A DNA stretch of 20,220 nt, from positions 1-20,220 of the forward strand of contig DCHO01000035.1 in the NCBI GenBank assembly GCA_002315655.1. The letters run 5' to 3'. Shown piece by piece: positions 1 through 7,035 of this stretch. This stretch comes from Christensenella sp. UBA1750. Its GTDB lineage: Bacteria > Bacillota > Clostridia > Christensenellales > UBA1750. The notes beneath the pieces are model-generated. The model did not search any database, was not told where the DNA came from, and saw nothing but the letters and a program-made list of their open reading frames with translations. Position numbers and translations under genes: made by a program. Position 1 is the first letter of the stretch. Every line of letters starts with the position of its first letter.

Positions 1-170
1 CTGGGCTGCTGCTCGCTCTGGGCGTTCTCCTGGGGCTGCTGCTGGGTCATAAACGGCATCTGAAAGGGGAACTGGAACGGGAAGGGGCAAGCGCTGGGCT
101 GTTGCTCATTTTGCTGGGCGTTGCCGTTCATAAAGCCAAAGGGCATCTGAAAATTCGGGAACATCATCAT
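1..170 (-). CDS. Met/Gln/Phe/Pro-rich low-complexity protein, partial (runs off left edge)
   Basis: This is the N-terminal part (about 56 residues) of an open frame that continues beyond the window. Three consecutive ATG codons (168-170, 165-167, 162-164 on the complement) follow AAGGAGAAAA. The spacing favours the first or second ATG. The visible sequence is almost entirely Met, Phe, Pro, Gln and Asn, with runs such as FPNFQMPFGFMNG, PFPFQFPFQMPF and TQQQPQ. No signal peptide, membrane segment or enzymatic motif is visible. It lies 19 bp downstream of the hydrolase-ANL fusion gene on the same strand, so it is probably the third gene of that operon. Its composition echoes the Met/Gln-rich tail of the 780-residue ANL protein at the head of the operon, so I infer a structural or scaffolding partner rather than an enzyme. 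Function is unknown, and the rest of the protein could contain a folded domain not seen here. Confidence 0.6.
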   Translation of the reverse strand, partial: MMMFPNFQMPFGFMNGNAQQNEQQPSACPFPFQFPFQMPFMTQQQPQENAQSEQQP

Positions 171-189
171 TTTTCTCCTTTTTTGTCGG

Positions 190-3100
190 TTAATCCTCAA
201 TGTCAACATCGTACCGCTTTGCGCCGTACATAAGCCCGGTCATCTTGGTGCTGAGTTCCATGAGCTTGTCGGGCACCTGCGGCATCTCAAAGTCCTTCTT
301 GTCCTTCTTCTCCGTCTTTTTCAGCGGCAGCTTGGGAAGGCCTAAGACATTGAACTCCAGCTCGCGCCCGAAGGGGAGCTTGACGGAATTGTTCTTCTTC
401 GGTGCCACATTGAAGAGGTCGAACACGCCGAAGGCGGAATCGGTGCCCATGCCCTCGGGCAGGGTGCCGGCGGTGATGGAATTGAGCTTGTCGTTGCGCT
501 CGATGGCAATATCGGTGAGCTTTCCGTCCTCGCGCACGGGTGTGATGTTGTAGGCAATGCCGGATAAGCGGTCTCTTGTGATGCGGTAAATGTCGATCTT
601 GCCGTTGGAGTTGCAGGGAATCTCATCCACGATGACGAAGGACGAGGGAATGTTGGTGTCCTTGGTCTTTCCGCTCTCCACAAAGACGTTATACAGCGCC
701 TTGCGGATGCTCTCGGGGGCGTTTTCGCCCTTTTCGCCGGGAATGACGTAGAGCACGGGCACGGTATCGTGGATGCGCTTTTCCAGCACGGGAACCACGG
801 CGCACTTGTCCACGGCGGGCTGGGCGGCCATTAAGGTCTCCACAACGCCCGGCTCGAAGCGCACGCCGTCGTTGTTGACGAAGTAGCGGTCGGCGCGTCC
901 CGCATAGGAGAAGCTGCCGTTTTCGTTGACGCGGATTAAGTCGTTGGTGCAGATGAAGTTTCTGCCGTCGATCTCGGTGTAGCTGAACAGCGTTTCGCCG
1001 TCTAACGTATTTTCGCACAGGGAATCGGACGCCACATACATGGTGCCGGTGCGCACGCCGTCGTCCACGGAATAGAACTGATGGTCGTTTTCGTCCTCGA
1101 TGCGGAAGTTCTCCTTGGGCACGGGGTAGCCTAAGATGTCCTCCTCGTTGCCTTCGGGCACATAGAGCTGTGCGCCGCCGGTTTCGGACATTCCGTAGCC
1201 CCGCTCGATGGAATACTTATACCCGTGGGCTTTCACGAACTCCTTGTACTTTCTGAGCTTCTCCGGCGGCATATAGGAGCCGCCGCAGGCAAAGATCTTG
1301 AGGGAGGAGAAATCCGCATCCTTCAGGTCTTCGCGCTCCATCCACTTATCGACCATGAAGCCGCTGGTAAAGAGCACGTTGAGCCGATAGGTCTCCACAG
1401 CCTTCGGGAACTTGGGATGCAGGAACCCAAAGAAGGTGAGCACCAGCGTATCGCCTGTGCACAGGGTCGTGTTGGCCAAGCCGCACATACACAGATAAGA
1501 GCTGAAATCGAAGGACACGCCGATGCGTAGCTGCTTCCCCATCAGCCCGCGCTTGTAGGAGTGGAAGCCGTTTTTGAAGCCCGAGGCGGTGATGTTGACC
1601 GCACGGTCGGTGTACGGCAGAGGCTTGCGGGTGCCCTTGGTGGTGCCGGAGGTGTGGGTGATGATGGCGAGGCTGTCGCCGGTCACATCCCCGTAGGCGA
1701 TGGGCGTATCGGCATACTTTTTCAGCAGCTCGTCCATAAAGACGGCGCCGGGCAGCCGCTTTAACGCCTCATGGTTGAACTCGTCATAGACCAATTCCGC
1801 AGGGCCTACGCAGGGTCCGCCGATGCGCGTGTGCAAAAGGATCACGTTGCGCAGACCTAAAGCTTCCTTCTCACGCATAATCTCATTAAAGAGATTCGGC
1901 ATCACCATCATGTCGGTGATGAGAAGGTCGGTGATCTTTTCGCGTTTGATCATTTCCTTCCACTTCCCGCCGGGCAGGAAATCGGGATAGGAGAACATGG
2001 ACACCGTGGTGCCCACCATGTTAAGGCCGTAGAAGGCAAACAGCGGCTCTGCGCAGACTCCGCCGCAGACCGCGGCGCGGGAATGGTTCGCGCCGGTGAT
2101 GTTCAGCGCGGAGAACACGGACGCATAGCGCTTCCACTCGGTAAGCATCTGCTCGTAGGTGTATTCCCTTGTGGTGTCCACAATGGCAGTCTTTTTGAGC
2201 TGCCGGGGATCGAGCGTAGCTCTCTCCTCCACATACTTCCAGATTTTTTTCTCGTTGAAGGAGCCGTCGTCCATGGCGGCAAACATTTTGCTCCGCTTTT
2301 CCATCAGCACGGAATCGTTCCTGTGTCGCTCCACCTCCAGCGCGGCCTGCTCTTCCAGATAGGTCAGCATCCGCTCGATGGAGTCGATAGCCTTGGGATT
2401 GTCAATCTGCAGGGTGGTAAAGGCGTGCTGCAATTTGATGTCGGCATAATAGACAAACTTGTTGGGCTTGCCCGCCTTCTTTAACGCATCGTGCATTAAG
2501 AAGGAGTAGTTGTTCATGAAGTCGCCCTTGGAGGTGGTCAGGAACACGGGCGGCAGGTTGGGGATGATCTCGGGATGCTCCGGGTTCATGTATTGCAGGA
2601 AGTTGGGGTCAGTGCGCTTGTCGCCGTAAATCTGGTCGGCCAGCACAAGGCCGCACATATCCTTGCGGTTGGTGTAGAACATACCGCTCATCAGGCCTAT
2701 GGCCTTGAAAGTCATGCGGGATGCCTCATAGCCGATAGCCTCCTGCAATTTCTCGGAGTTCTTCATGGCGGTCACATAGAAGGCCAGATACGCGCCCGCG
2801 CTCTCCGCCGCCATAAAGATGCGGTTGAAATCCACGTTATAGTCTACCAGCATATCACCGACCTTGTCCAGACCCGCGCACACATCCCCTAATTCCTCGC
2901 ACACGTTGGCGCGGGGCGCAAGGCGATATTCCAGGGAGAAGACCAGGTAGCCCCGGTGGGCAAGGTAGCGCCCGAAGGGGCGGGAGATTTTGCGGTCGCC
3001 CATGGTGAGGCCGCCGCCGTGAATGGTGACAATAACGGGTAATTCCGTGCCTTCCTCGCGGACGGGCTCAAACACGTCCATCGCCAGCGGCACTTCGTCG

Positions 3101-3273
3101 CGGTTGATATAGGGAATGTTCAGCGTTTCTTTCACATCGTCGAACTTCATCGGAATCTTCTTGTCCATGTTGGTCATGTCATTGACCATCTTCATGCTCT
3201 GGGAGCGCTCCAACGCGGCGCGCACCAGCTCACGCTTGACGAACTTTCCCGCCGTGCCAACGATATTTTTCAT
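190..3273 (-). CDS. Alpha/beta hydrolase fused to an ANL-superfamily (AMP-forming) acyl-activating domain
   Basis: This 1027-residue protein has two enzyme modules. Residues ~45-310 are an HSL/family-IV type alpha/beta hydrolase: oxyanion motif HGGG at 85-88, nucleophile elbow AESAG at 156-160 (Ser158; GDSAG is usual in the family), and probable acid Asp251 and base His283. Residues ~340-900 are an adenylate-forming domain: P-loop TSGTTKGTRKP at 541-551, YGMSETGG at 693-700, ATP-ribose-binding TND at 776-778, hinge GRADR at 792-796 and the A10 lysine in NGKIDIY (Lys892). A lysine-rich C-terminal extension (~901-1027) is unassigned. There is no signal peptide, so it is probably cytoplasmic. 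I chose ATG 3273 because AGAGGTG lies 8 bp upstream; an in-frame ATG at 3333 has no such site and overlaps the preceding stop region. ANL enzymes make acyl-AMP and often acyl-CoA. The substrate here is unknown. The neighbouring upstream gene is a paralogue of the ANL half. Confidence 0.88.
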   Translation of the reverse strand: MKNIVGTAGKFVKRELVRAALERSQSMKMVNDMTNMDKKIPMKFDDVKETLNIPYINRDEVPLAMDVFEPVREEGTELPVIVTIHGGGLTMGDRKISRPFGRYLAHRGYLVFSLEYRLAPRANVCEELGDVCAGLDKVGDMLVDYNVDFNRIFMAAESAGAYLAFYVTAMKNSEKLQEAIGYEASRMTFKAIGLMSGMFYTNRKDMCGLVLADQIYGDKRTDPNFLQYMNPEHPEIIPNLPPVFLTTSKGDFMNNYSFLMHDALKKAGKPNKFVYYADIKLQHAFTTLQIDNPKAIDSIERMLTYLEEQAALEVERHRNDSVLMEKRSKMFAAMDDGSFNEKKIWKYVEERATLDPRQLKKTAIVDTTREYTYEQMLTEWKRYASVFSALNITGANHSRAAVCGGVCAEPLFAFYGLNMVGTTVSMFSYPDFLPGGKWKEMIKREKITDLLITDMMVMPNLFNEIMREKEALGLRNVILLHTRIGGPCVGPAELVYDEFNHEALKRLPGAVFMDELLKKYADTPIAYGDVTGDSLAIITHTSGTTKGTRKPLPYTDRAVNITASGFKNGFHSYKRGLMGKQLRIGVSFDFSSYLCMCGLANTTLCTGDTLVLTFFGFLHPKFPKAVETYRLNVLFTSGFMVDKWMEREDLKDADFSSLKIFACGGSYMPPEKLRKYKEFVKAHGYKYSIERGYGMSETGGAQLYVPEGNEEDILGYPVPKENFRIEDENDHQFYSVDDGVRTGTMYVASDSLCENTLDGETLFSYTEIDGRNFICTNDLIRVNENGSFSYAGRADRYFVNNDGVRFEPGVVETLMAAQPAVDKCAVVPVLEKRIHDTVPVLYVIPGEKGENAPESIRKALYNVFVESGKTKDTNIPSSFVIVDEIPCNSNGKIDIYRITRDRLSGIAYNITPVREDGKLTDIAIERNDKLNSITAGTLPEGMGTDSAFGVFDLFNVAPKKNNSVKLPFGRELEFNVLGLPKLPLKKTEKKDKKDFEMPQVPDKLMELSTKMTGLMYGAKRYDVDIED

Positions 3274-3290
3274 AGGACTAACACCTCTTT

Positions 3291-3349
3291 TTTCCCGTTT
3301 CTCCGGGAAATGATTACGGAAAGAACCGTGCAATTACACGGTTTCTTCC
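3291..3349 (-). other. Two consecutive hairpins in the gap between the two ANL genes
   Basis: Two stem-loops fill the 60-bp gap. The first has arms 3318-3330 and 3337-3349: a perfect 7-bp core (AACCGTG/CACGGTT), one mismatch, a wobble, then four more pairs. Its 6-nt loop contains the TAA stop codon of the 780-residue gene. The second has perfect 7-bp arms TTTCCCG (3291-3297) and CGGGAAA (3304-3310) with a 6-nt loop. Neither is followed by a U-tract on the minus strand, so neither looks like an efficient intrinsic terminator. Processing or mRNA stability control between the two cistrons is an inference. Confidence 0.5.
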
Positions 3350-5676
3350 ACAACGGGTTCGGCTTCTTCAGCGACTTCCTCGGCAGGCGCTGCGGCAGGA
3401 GCGGCGGGCGCGGCCTTGGCAAAGGCGGCCTGCATCTGCTGGAACATCTGGTTCATCATCTGCATCATCTGCTGGTTCTGCTGCATACTCTGCTGCATCA
3501 TCTGCTGCGCCATCTGCTGCACATGAGCGTTCATCTGCTGGTTCATCTGCTGCATATAGTTCAGCATCTGCTGGTTCATCTGATTGAGCTGCTGAAAATT
3601 AGGCGTCATGTTCTGGGGCATACCGCAGAAGAAGTTGGGCATCTTGGGCGCCTGGGGCTGTGCCTTGGGCTGCTGGTTCATGAACTTCATGGGGTTCATC
3701 ATGTTCATCCACTGGGAACCCATCTGGTTCATCACGTTAAAGCCGGCAAAGGGATTCTTGTTCATCATGTTCATATCCTCCATATTGTTTTTTTGAAATG
3801 GCAGATTGTCCGCCATATCTTTGATAATGCCTTTGACCGCATTCCCGATCATGTCGGTGCCCTCCTGCTTGAAGGGGGCGAACTTGAAGTCCGTGATGCG
3901 ATCCATGAATTTCACGGTCTCAACGGTAAAGATCTCGCCTTCCACCGCGCCCTGACCGATCTTATACAGGTCAATCTTGCCGTTGGCGTTGCGGGGCAGC
4001 TCCTTTGCGATGAGCACGCGGGCGGGAATGTTGTGCGGCTCCAAGGACTGATCCACCGAGAACACCTGCAGCAGCGCCTTGCGGATTACGTCCTTTGCGT
4101 CCTCGCTCCCGGGAACGGTCTTGACGCAGAGCATCGGGATGTTGTCATGGTCGAGCTTCACATACACGGGCACCACGCAGCAGCTCTCAATGCCGCTCTG
4201 TCGGGAGATTTCGGTCTCCACCCGTCCGGATTCATACTTTATTCCGCTGTCATTGAGGAAGTAGCGGTTCGCACGGCCTAAATAGGTAATCTTGCCGGTC
4301 TCATCGACGTGCACCAGATCGTTGGTGCAGACATAAGCCTTTCTGTCGATGGTCTCAATCTGCACAATGTCCTTCCCGTCCAGCTTCCCGGAGGTCGCGC
4401 AGTCGGAGTGCAGGTATAAAACGCCGGTCTTCGGTCTGTCCTTGTAGCCGTAATACTTCTGCTTTTCCTCGTCAAAGATGCGCATTTCCACGCCGGGCAT
4501 TAAGTAGCCGATGGATTCATCCTCCAGATTGTCGGGCGCAAGGCAGCACGCGCCGCCCAGCTCGGAAATGCCGTAGCCGTTGATGAAGGGAATCTCGCCG
4601 CAGCCGTTTGCCCGCAGAAATTCGTAATACCGCTTCTTGTCCTTGGCGGAGGTGGCCGAGCCGCCGATGACGATGCAGCGCAGCGACGAGAAATCAAACT
4701 TAACGGGCTTGGGCATCTTCATCCACACTTCAAACATCGCGCCCACCGCAAAGAGCAGGGTGATCTTTTGCTCCGGGATGGTCTTGAAGAAGAAGGGATT
4801 GAGCGCCCCCGCCGGGCAGATGGCAATGGCGCCGCCCACCGCCAGCGGAACGTGCACCTGATTGATGATGCCGTAAGCGTTGGATAAGTCCACAATGACG
4901 CCGCAGGTCAGGTCGGTCTTCATAAAGTCCAGCGCGGACACGCGGTATAAGCTGTCCGCCATGGCATTTAACGCCTTATCCGACATGGCAATGGGCTTGC
5001 CCGTGCCGGAGGTGGTGCCGGAGGTGTGGATGATGACCGCATTCTCCCGGGACTCGTCGGTGGTGTAATGCACGGGGAAATTCGCGTAGGTGTTCAGCAG
5101 CACATCCATGCAGATGGGCGCGAACCAGTTTTTGAGGTACATCCACTTGGATTCCTGGGCCGCGGACAGCATACTCTCCGTGGCCGCCCCGCCGATTGGA
5201 ATGTGCAGCAGCAGCACGTTGCGCAGTCCCAGCTTCTCCTTGTTTTTCAAAAGCTCGGCAATCAGGTTCGGCTGGGCAAAATCGTCCGTGATGATAAAAT
5301 CGGTGAGCTTCTCGTCCCGAATGGTGTTCGTAATCTTCTCCGTGGAAAACGACGACAGCGCAGAGACGATGGAGACCTGGGCGCCGACCATATTGAGTCC
5401 GTAAAAAGCAAAGGTGACCTCCGCCGCCGTGGAACCCAAAAGGCCGACCCGGGCGTGCTCCTCCTCCGTCATTTTCAGAGCCGAAAACACGGATGCGTAT
5501 TTTTCCCACTGGCGGAACATCAGCCCGAAGGTATAGGTGTTGATGCCGTCCGAGACCGCTTTTTTGTTCAGGTTCTCGCTGCTGCCCGCGTTGTTCACAT
5601 AAACATATTTCCAGGCGCGCAGGTTCTTGCCGGTCTTAATTCCCGCCGGTTTCTTCGGCGTTTCTTTTTCGCTCAT
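3334..5676 (-). CDS. ANL-superfamily (AMP-forming) acyl-activating enzyme with Met/Gln-rich C-terminal tail
   Basis: This 780-residue protein is the first gene of the operon; AAAGGAG lies 7 bp before ATG 5676. Residues ~20-580 form an adenylate-forming domain: P-loop TSGTTSGTGKP at 218-228, NGYGISELGG at 366-375, ribose-binding TND at 451-453, hinge motif GRANR at 467-471 and the A10 lysine in NGKIDLY (Lys567). It is paralogous to the ANL half of the downstream gene, sharing blocks such as YASVFSAL, FAFYGLNMVG and GLRNVxLLH. The usual hinge Asp of GR-x-D is Asn470 here. Residues ~630-752 are a tail of Met, Gln and Asn (for example NQMNQQMLNYMQQMNQQMN), followed by an Ala/Pro then acidic end. 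Canonical ANL enzymes are about 500-600 residues, so the tail is an addition. No carrier domain, signal peptide or membrane segment is visible, and the substrate cannot be predicted. Confidence 0.87.
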   Translation of the reverse strand: MSEKETPKKPAGIKTGKNLRAWKYVYVNNAGSSENLNKKAVSDGINTYTFGLMFRQWEKYASVFSALKMTEEEHARVGLLGSTAAEVTFAFYGLNMVGAQVSIVSALSSFSTEKITNTIRDEKLTDFIITDDFAQPNLIAELLKNKEKLGLRNVLLLHIPIGGAATESMLSAAQESKWMYLKNWFAPICMDVLLNTYANFPVHYTTDESRENAVIIHTSGTTSGTGKPIAMSDKALNAMADSLYRVSALDFMKTDLTCGVIVDLSNAYGIINQVHVPLAVGGAIAICPAGALNPFFFKTIPEQKITLLFAVGAMFEVWMKMPKPVKFDFSSLRCIVIGGSATSAKDKKRYYEFLRANGCGEIPFINGYGISELGGACCLAPDNLEDESIGYLMPGVEMRIFDEEKQKYYGYKDRPKTGVLYLHSDCATSGKLDGKDIVQIETIDRKAYVCTNDLVHVDETGKITYLGRANRYFLNDSGIKYESGRVETEISRQSGIESCCVVPVYVKLDHDNIPMLCVKTVPGSEDAKDVIRKALLQVFSVDQSLEPHNIPARVLIAKELPRNANGKIDLYKIGQGAVEGEIFTVETVKFMDRITDFKFAPFKQEGTDMIGNAVKGIIKDMADNLPFQKNNMEDMNMMNKNPFAGFNVMNQMGSQWMNMMNPMKFMNQQPKAQPQAPKMPNFFCGMPQNMTPNFQQLNQMNQQMLNYMQQMNQQMNAHVQQMAQQMMQQSMQQNQQMMQMMNQMFQQMQAAFAKAAPAAPAAAPAEEVAEEAEPVVEETV
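3423..3786 (-). repeat. Low-complexity coding repeat for the Met/Gln/Asn-rich tail
   Basis: This DNA encodes residues ~631-752 of the 780-residue ANL protein. It consists of irregular repetitions of ATG, CAG and AAC codons, visible on the plus strand as repeated catctgctg and tggttcat words, densest at about 3427-3600. Unit length varies, so it is a codon-level low-complexity tract rather than a fixed minisatellite. Spacing of Met every 3-4 residues in the Gln background suggests an amphipathic or coiled-coil helix. Such tracts can expand or contract by slippage, in multiples of three without breaking the frame. Confidence 0.75.
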
Positions 5677-5815
5677 TCGGTTTCTCCTTTCCCTTTTTTG
5701 TTGTATGTCGGATAGTTCAGAAAAAGCAAGTCATCAAGCAGCTTTCTTTTTGTTAGCTAAATAAATCACCTTTTATAAGGATATGCCTGTTTTTTAGCAC
5801 CGCCCGATAACTTTT
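5677..5815 (-). other. 5' leader of the ANL operon
   Basis: About 140 nt lie between the predicted transcription start near 5815 and the start codon. The stretch is A/T-rich. It contains a possible GCTAAA/TTTAGC pairing (about 5753-5801) enclosing an inner CCTT/AAGG stem, and a weak AAAGC/GCTTT hairpin followed by T residues (about 5723-5746). I do not recognise a T-box or any named riboswitch core. Its length leaves room for regulation, but none is demonstrated. Confidence 0.35.
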
Positions 5816-5821
5816 ACTCTA

Positions 5822-5850
5822 ATTATAGCATTTTTTCTGCATATTGTCAA
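5822..5850 (-). promoter_or_regulatory. Perfect-consensus sigma-A promoter for the ANL operon
   Basis: On the minus strand TTGACA (5845-5850) is separated by exactly 17 bp from TATAAT (5822-5827), with an extended TGC directly before the -10 box. Both hexamers match consensus completely. The predicted start is near 5815, giving a leader of about 140 nt to the 780-residue ANL gene. It lies just beyond the terminator of the ABC operon, as expected for an independent unit. Strong constitutive activity, or tight repression of a strong promoter, is inferred. Confidence 0.85.
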
Positions 5851-5900
5851 TCACTTTTCGTCAAATACAGACAATTTCTTATTGTTCGCACATACAAACA

Positions 5901-5936
5901 AAAAAGTCTGTTTCACCTTCGTAAAGCAGACTTTTT
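5901..5936 (-). terminator. Rho-independent terminator of the amino acid ABC operon
   Basis: Perfect 10-bp arms AAAAAGTCTG (5901-5910) and CAGACTTTTT (5927-5936) flank a 16-nt loop. On the minus strand the hairpin ends in a run of T residues. It starts 17 bp after the TAA of the ABC ATPase gene. The A-tract on the other side would allow it to work in both directions. Confidence 0.85.
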
Positions 5937-5952
5937 ACGTCAAAATATGAGC

Positions 5953-7035
5953 TTACAGGTCAACAAACCGCAGACTGTTGTTCTTTTCGCCCACAGAAAA
6001 TTCGATGCTGCCCGCGCAGGCTTTGAGCTTTTCCCGCGTCTTTTCGTCCATCCCGTCCAAGGGGTTGCTGCCGTCCCCGTGCCAGAGGATCGTAATGGCC
6101 GCCGGGGGATTCCTTTCCGAAAATTCGAGCAGGAGGTGGATGTGGTCATAATAATCGTGATGCCCGGCGAAATACCGTGCTCCCAAAGTGCCCGCAATGG
6201 TGCAGGCGTTCCGGATGGCGTTTTCCTTCATCCCATGAGACATTCCGAACACGGTGATCTTGGTGGAAAGCCCGATGGGGTCAAAGCCGTCCTTGTCGAT
6301 GCGCTCATAGAAGGACTGCGCACTCTGCACAAACAGGCGGGTGCGGTTGCGCTTGGGGTGCTCGAAAATCTCCTCCGGCGTGCCCTCCTCGTAGATGCCG
6401 CCCTCGTCCATGAAGATCACGCGGGTGGCGACCTCCCTGGCAAAGCTCATTTCGTGGGTGACGATCACCATGGTCATGCCGTGCCCCGCCAGATCGCGGA
6501 TGACGGTCTGCACCTCACCCACCATTGTGGGGTCAAGGGCGGAGGTCGGCTCGTCAAAGAGAATGATGTCCGGCTCCATGGCCAGGGCGCGGGCGATGGC
6601 CACACGCTGCTTCTGCCCGCCGGAGAGCTCGTCGGGGAAGGAATATTCCTTGTTGGAAAGTCCCACCTGCGCAAGCAGGGCAAGCGCCTTTTCCCGTGCC
6701 TTATCCTTCGGCACCCCCAGCAGGTCAACGGGCGCGGATATGATGTTGTCCAGCACCGTTAAGTGGGAAAAGAGGTTGAAGGACTGGAACACCATGCCCA
6801 TTTTCTGCCGAACGGCCTTAATGTCGCACTTGGGGTCGGTGATGCACACATCGTCCATCCAGATTTCCCCTTCGGTGGGCTTTTCCAGCAGGTTCATACA
6901 CCGTAAAAGGGTGGATTTTCCCGTGCCGGAGGGGCCGATCAGGGCGACAACATCCCCGTTGTTTACGGTCAGAGACACATCGGTAAACGGCTGCACTTTT
7001 TCGTATTTTTTGCTCAAATGATTGACGCGGATCAT
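5953..7035 (-). CDS. Polar amino acid ABC transporter ATP-binding protein with novel C-terminal extension
   Basis: This 360-residue ATPase powers amino acid import with the fused binding protein/permease encoded just upstream. It has Walker A GPSGTGKST (34-42), Q-loop Gln84, signature LSGGQ (137-141), Walker B IILFDEP (157-163) and switch His194, all intact. Residues 1-240 match the GlnQ/HisP/ArtP-type family, normally about 240-255 residues, including the usual ending EEGTPEEIFEHP and RTRLFV. Residues ~241-360 are an extra domain I do not recognise, with a His-rich patch (AGHHDYYDHIH, 290-300) and a stretch HGDGSNPLDG (319-328). The start ATG overlaps the TGA of the upstream gene (ATGA, 7032-7035), which implies translational coupling. 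The substrate is an amino acid by family; which one is unknown. The extension could be regulatory, but this is inference. Confidence 0.92.
   Translation of the reverse strand: MIRVNHLSKKYEKVQPFTDVSLTVNNGDVVALIGPSGTGKSTLLRCMNLLEKPTEGEIWMDDVCITDPKCDIKAVRQKMGMVFQSFNLFSHLTVLDNIISAPVDLLGVPKDKAREKALALLAQVGLSNKEYSFPDELSGGQKQRVAIARALAMEPDIILFDEPTSALDPTMVGEVQTVIRDLAGHGMTMVIVTHEMSFAREVATRVIFMDEGGIYEEGTPEEIFEHPKRNRTRLFVQSAQSFYERIDKDGFDPIGLSTKITVFGMSHGMKENAIRNACTIAGTLGARYFAGHHDYYDHIHLLLEFSERNPPAAITILWHGDGSNPLDGMDEKTREKLKACAGSIEFSVGEKNNSLRFVDL

Noticed and set aside
3291..3310. Intrinsic terminator between the two ANL genes
   Set aside because: A perfect 7-bp stem exists but no T-run follows on either strand, and the genes look cotranscribed.
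3427..3600. CRISPR-like repeats (catctgctg words)
   Set aside because: Repeat units are irregular and short, there are no uniform spacers, and the tract encodes the Met/Gln tail in frame.
3310..4281. Plus-strand open frame of ~320 codons rich in His and Leu
   Set aside because: It is antisense to the Met/Gln tail and ANL domain of the 780-residue gene. The His/Leu pattern is the mirror of CAG/ATG codons, and there is no ribosome binding site or family signal.
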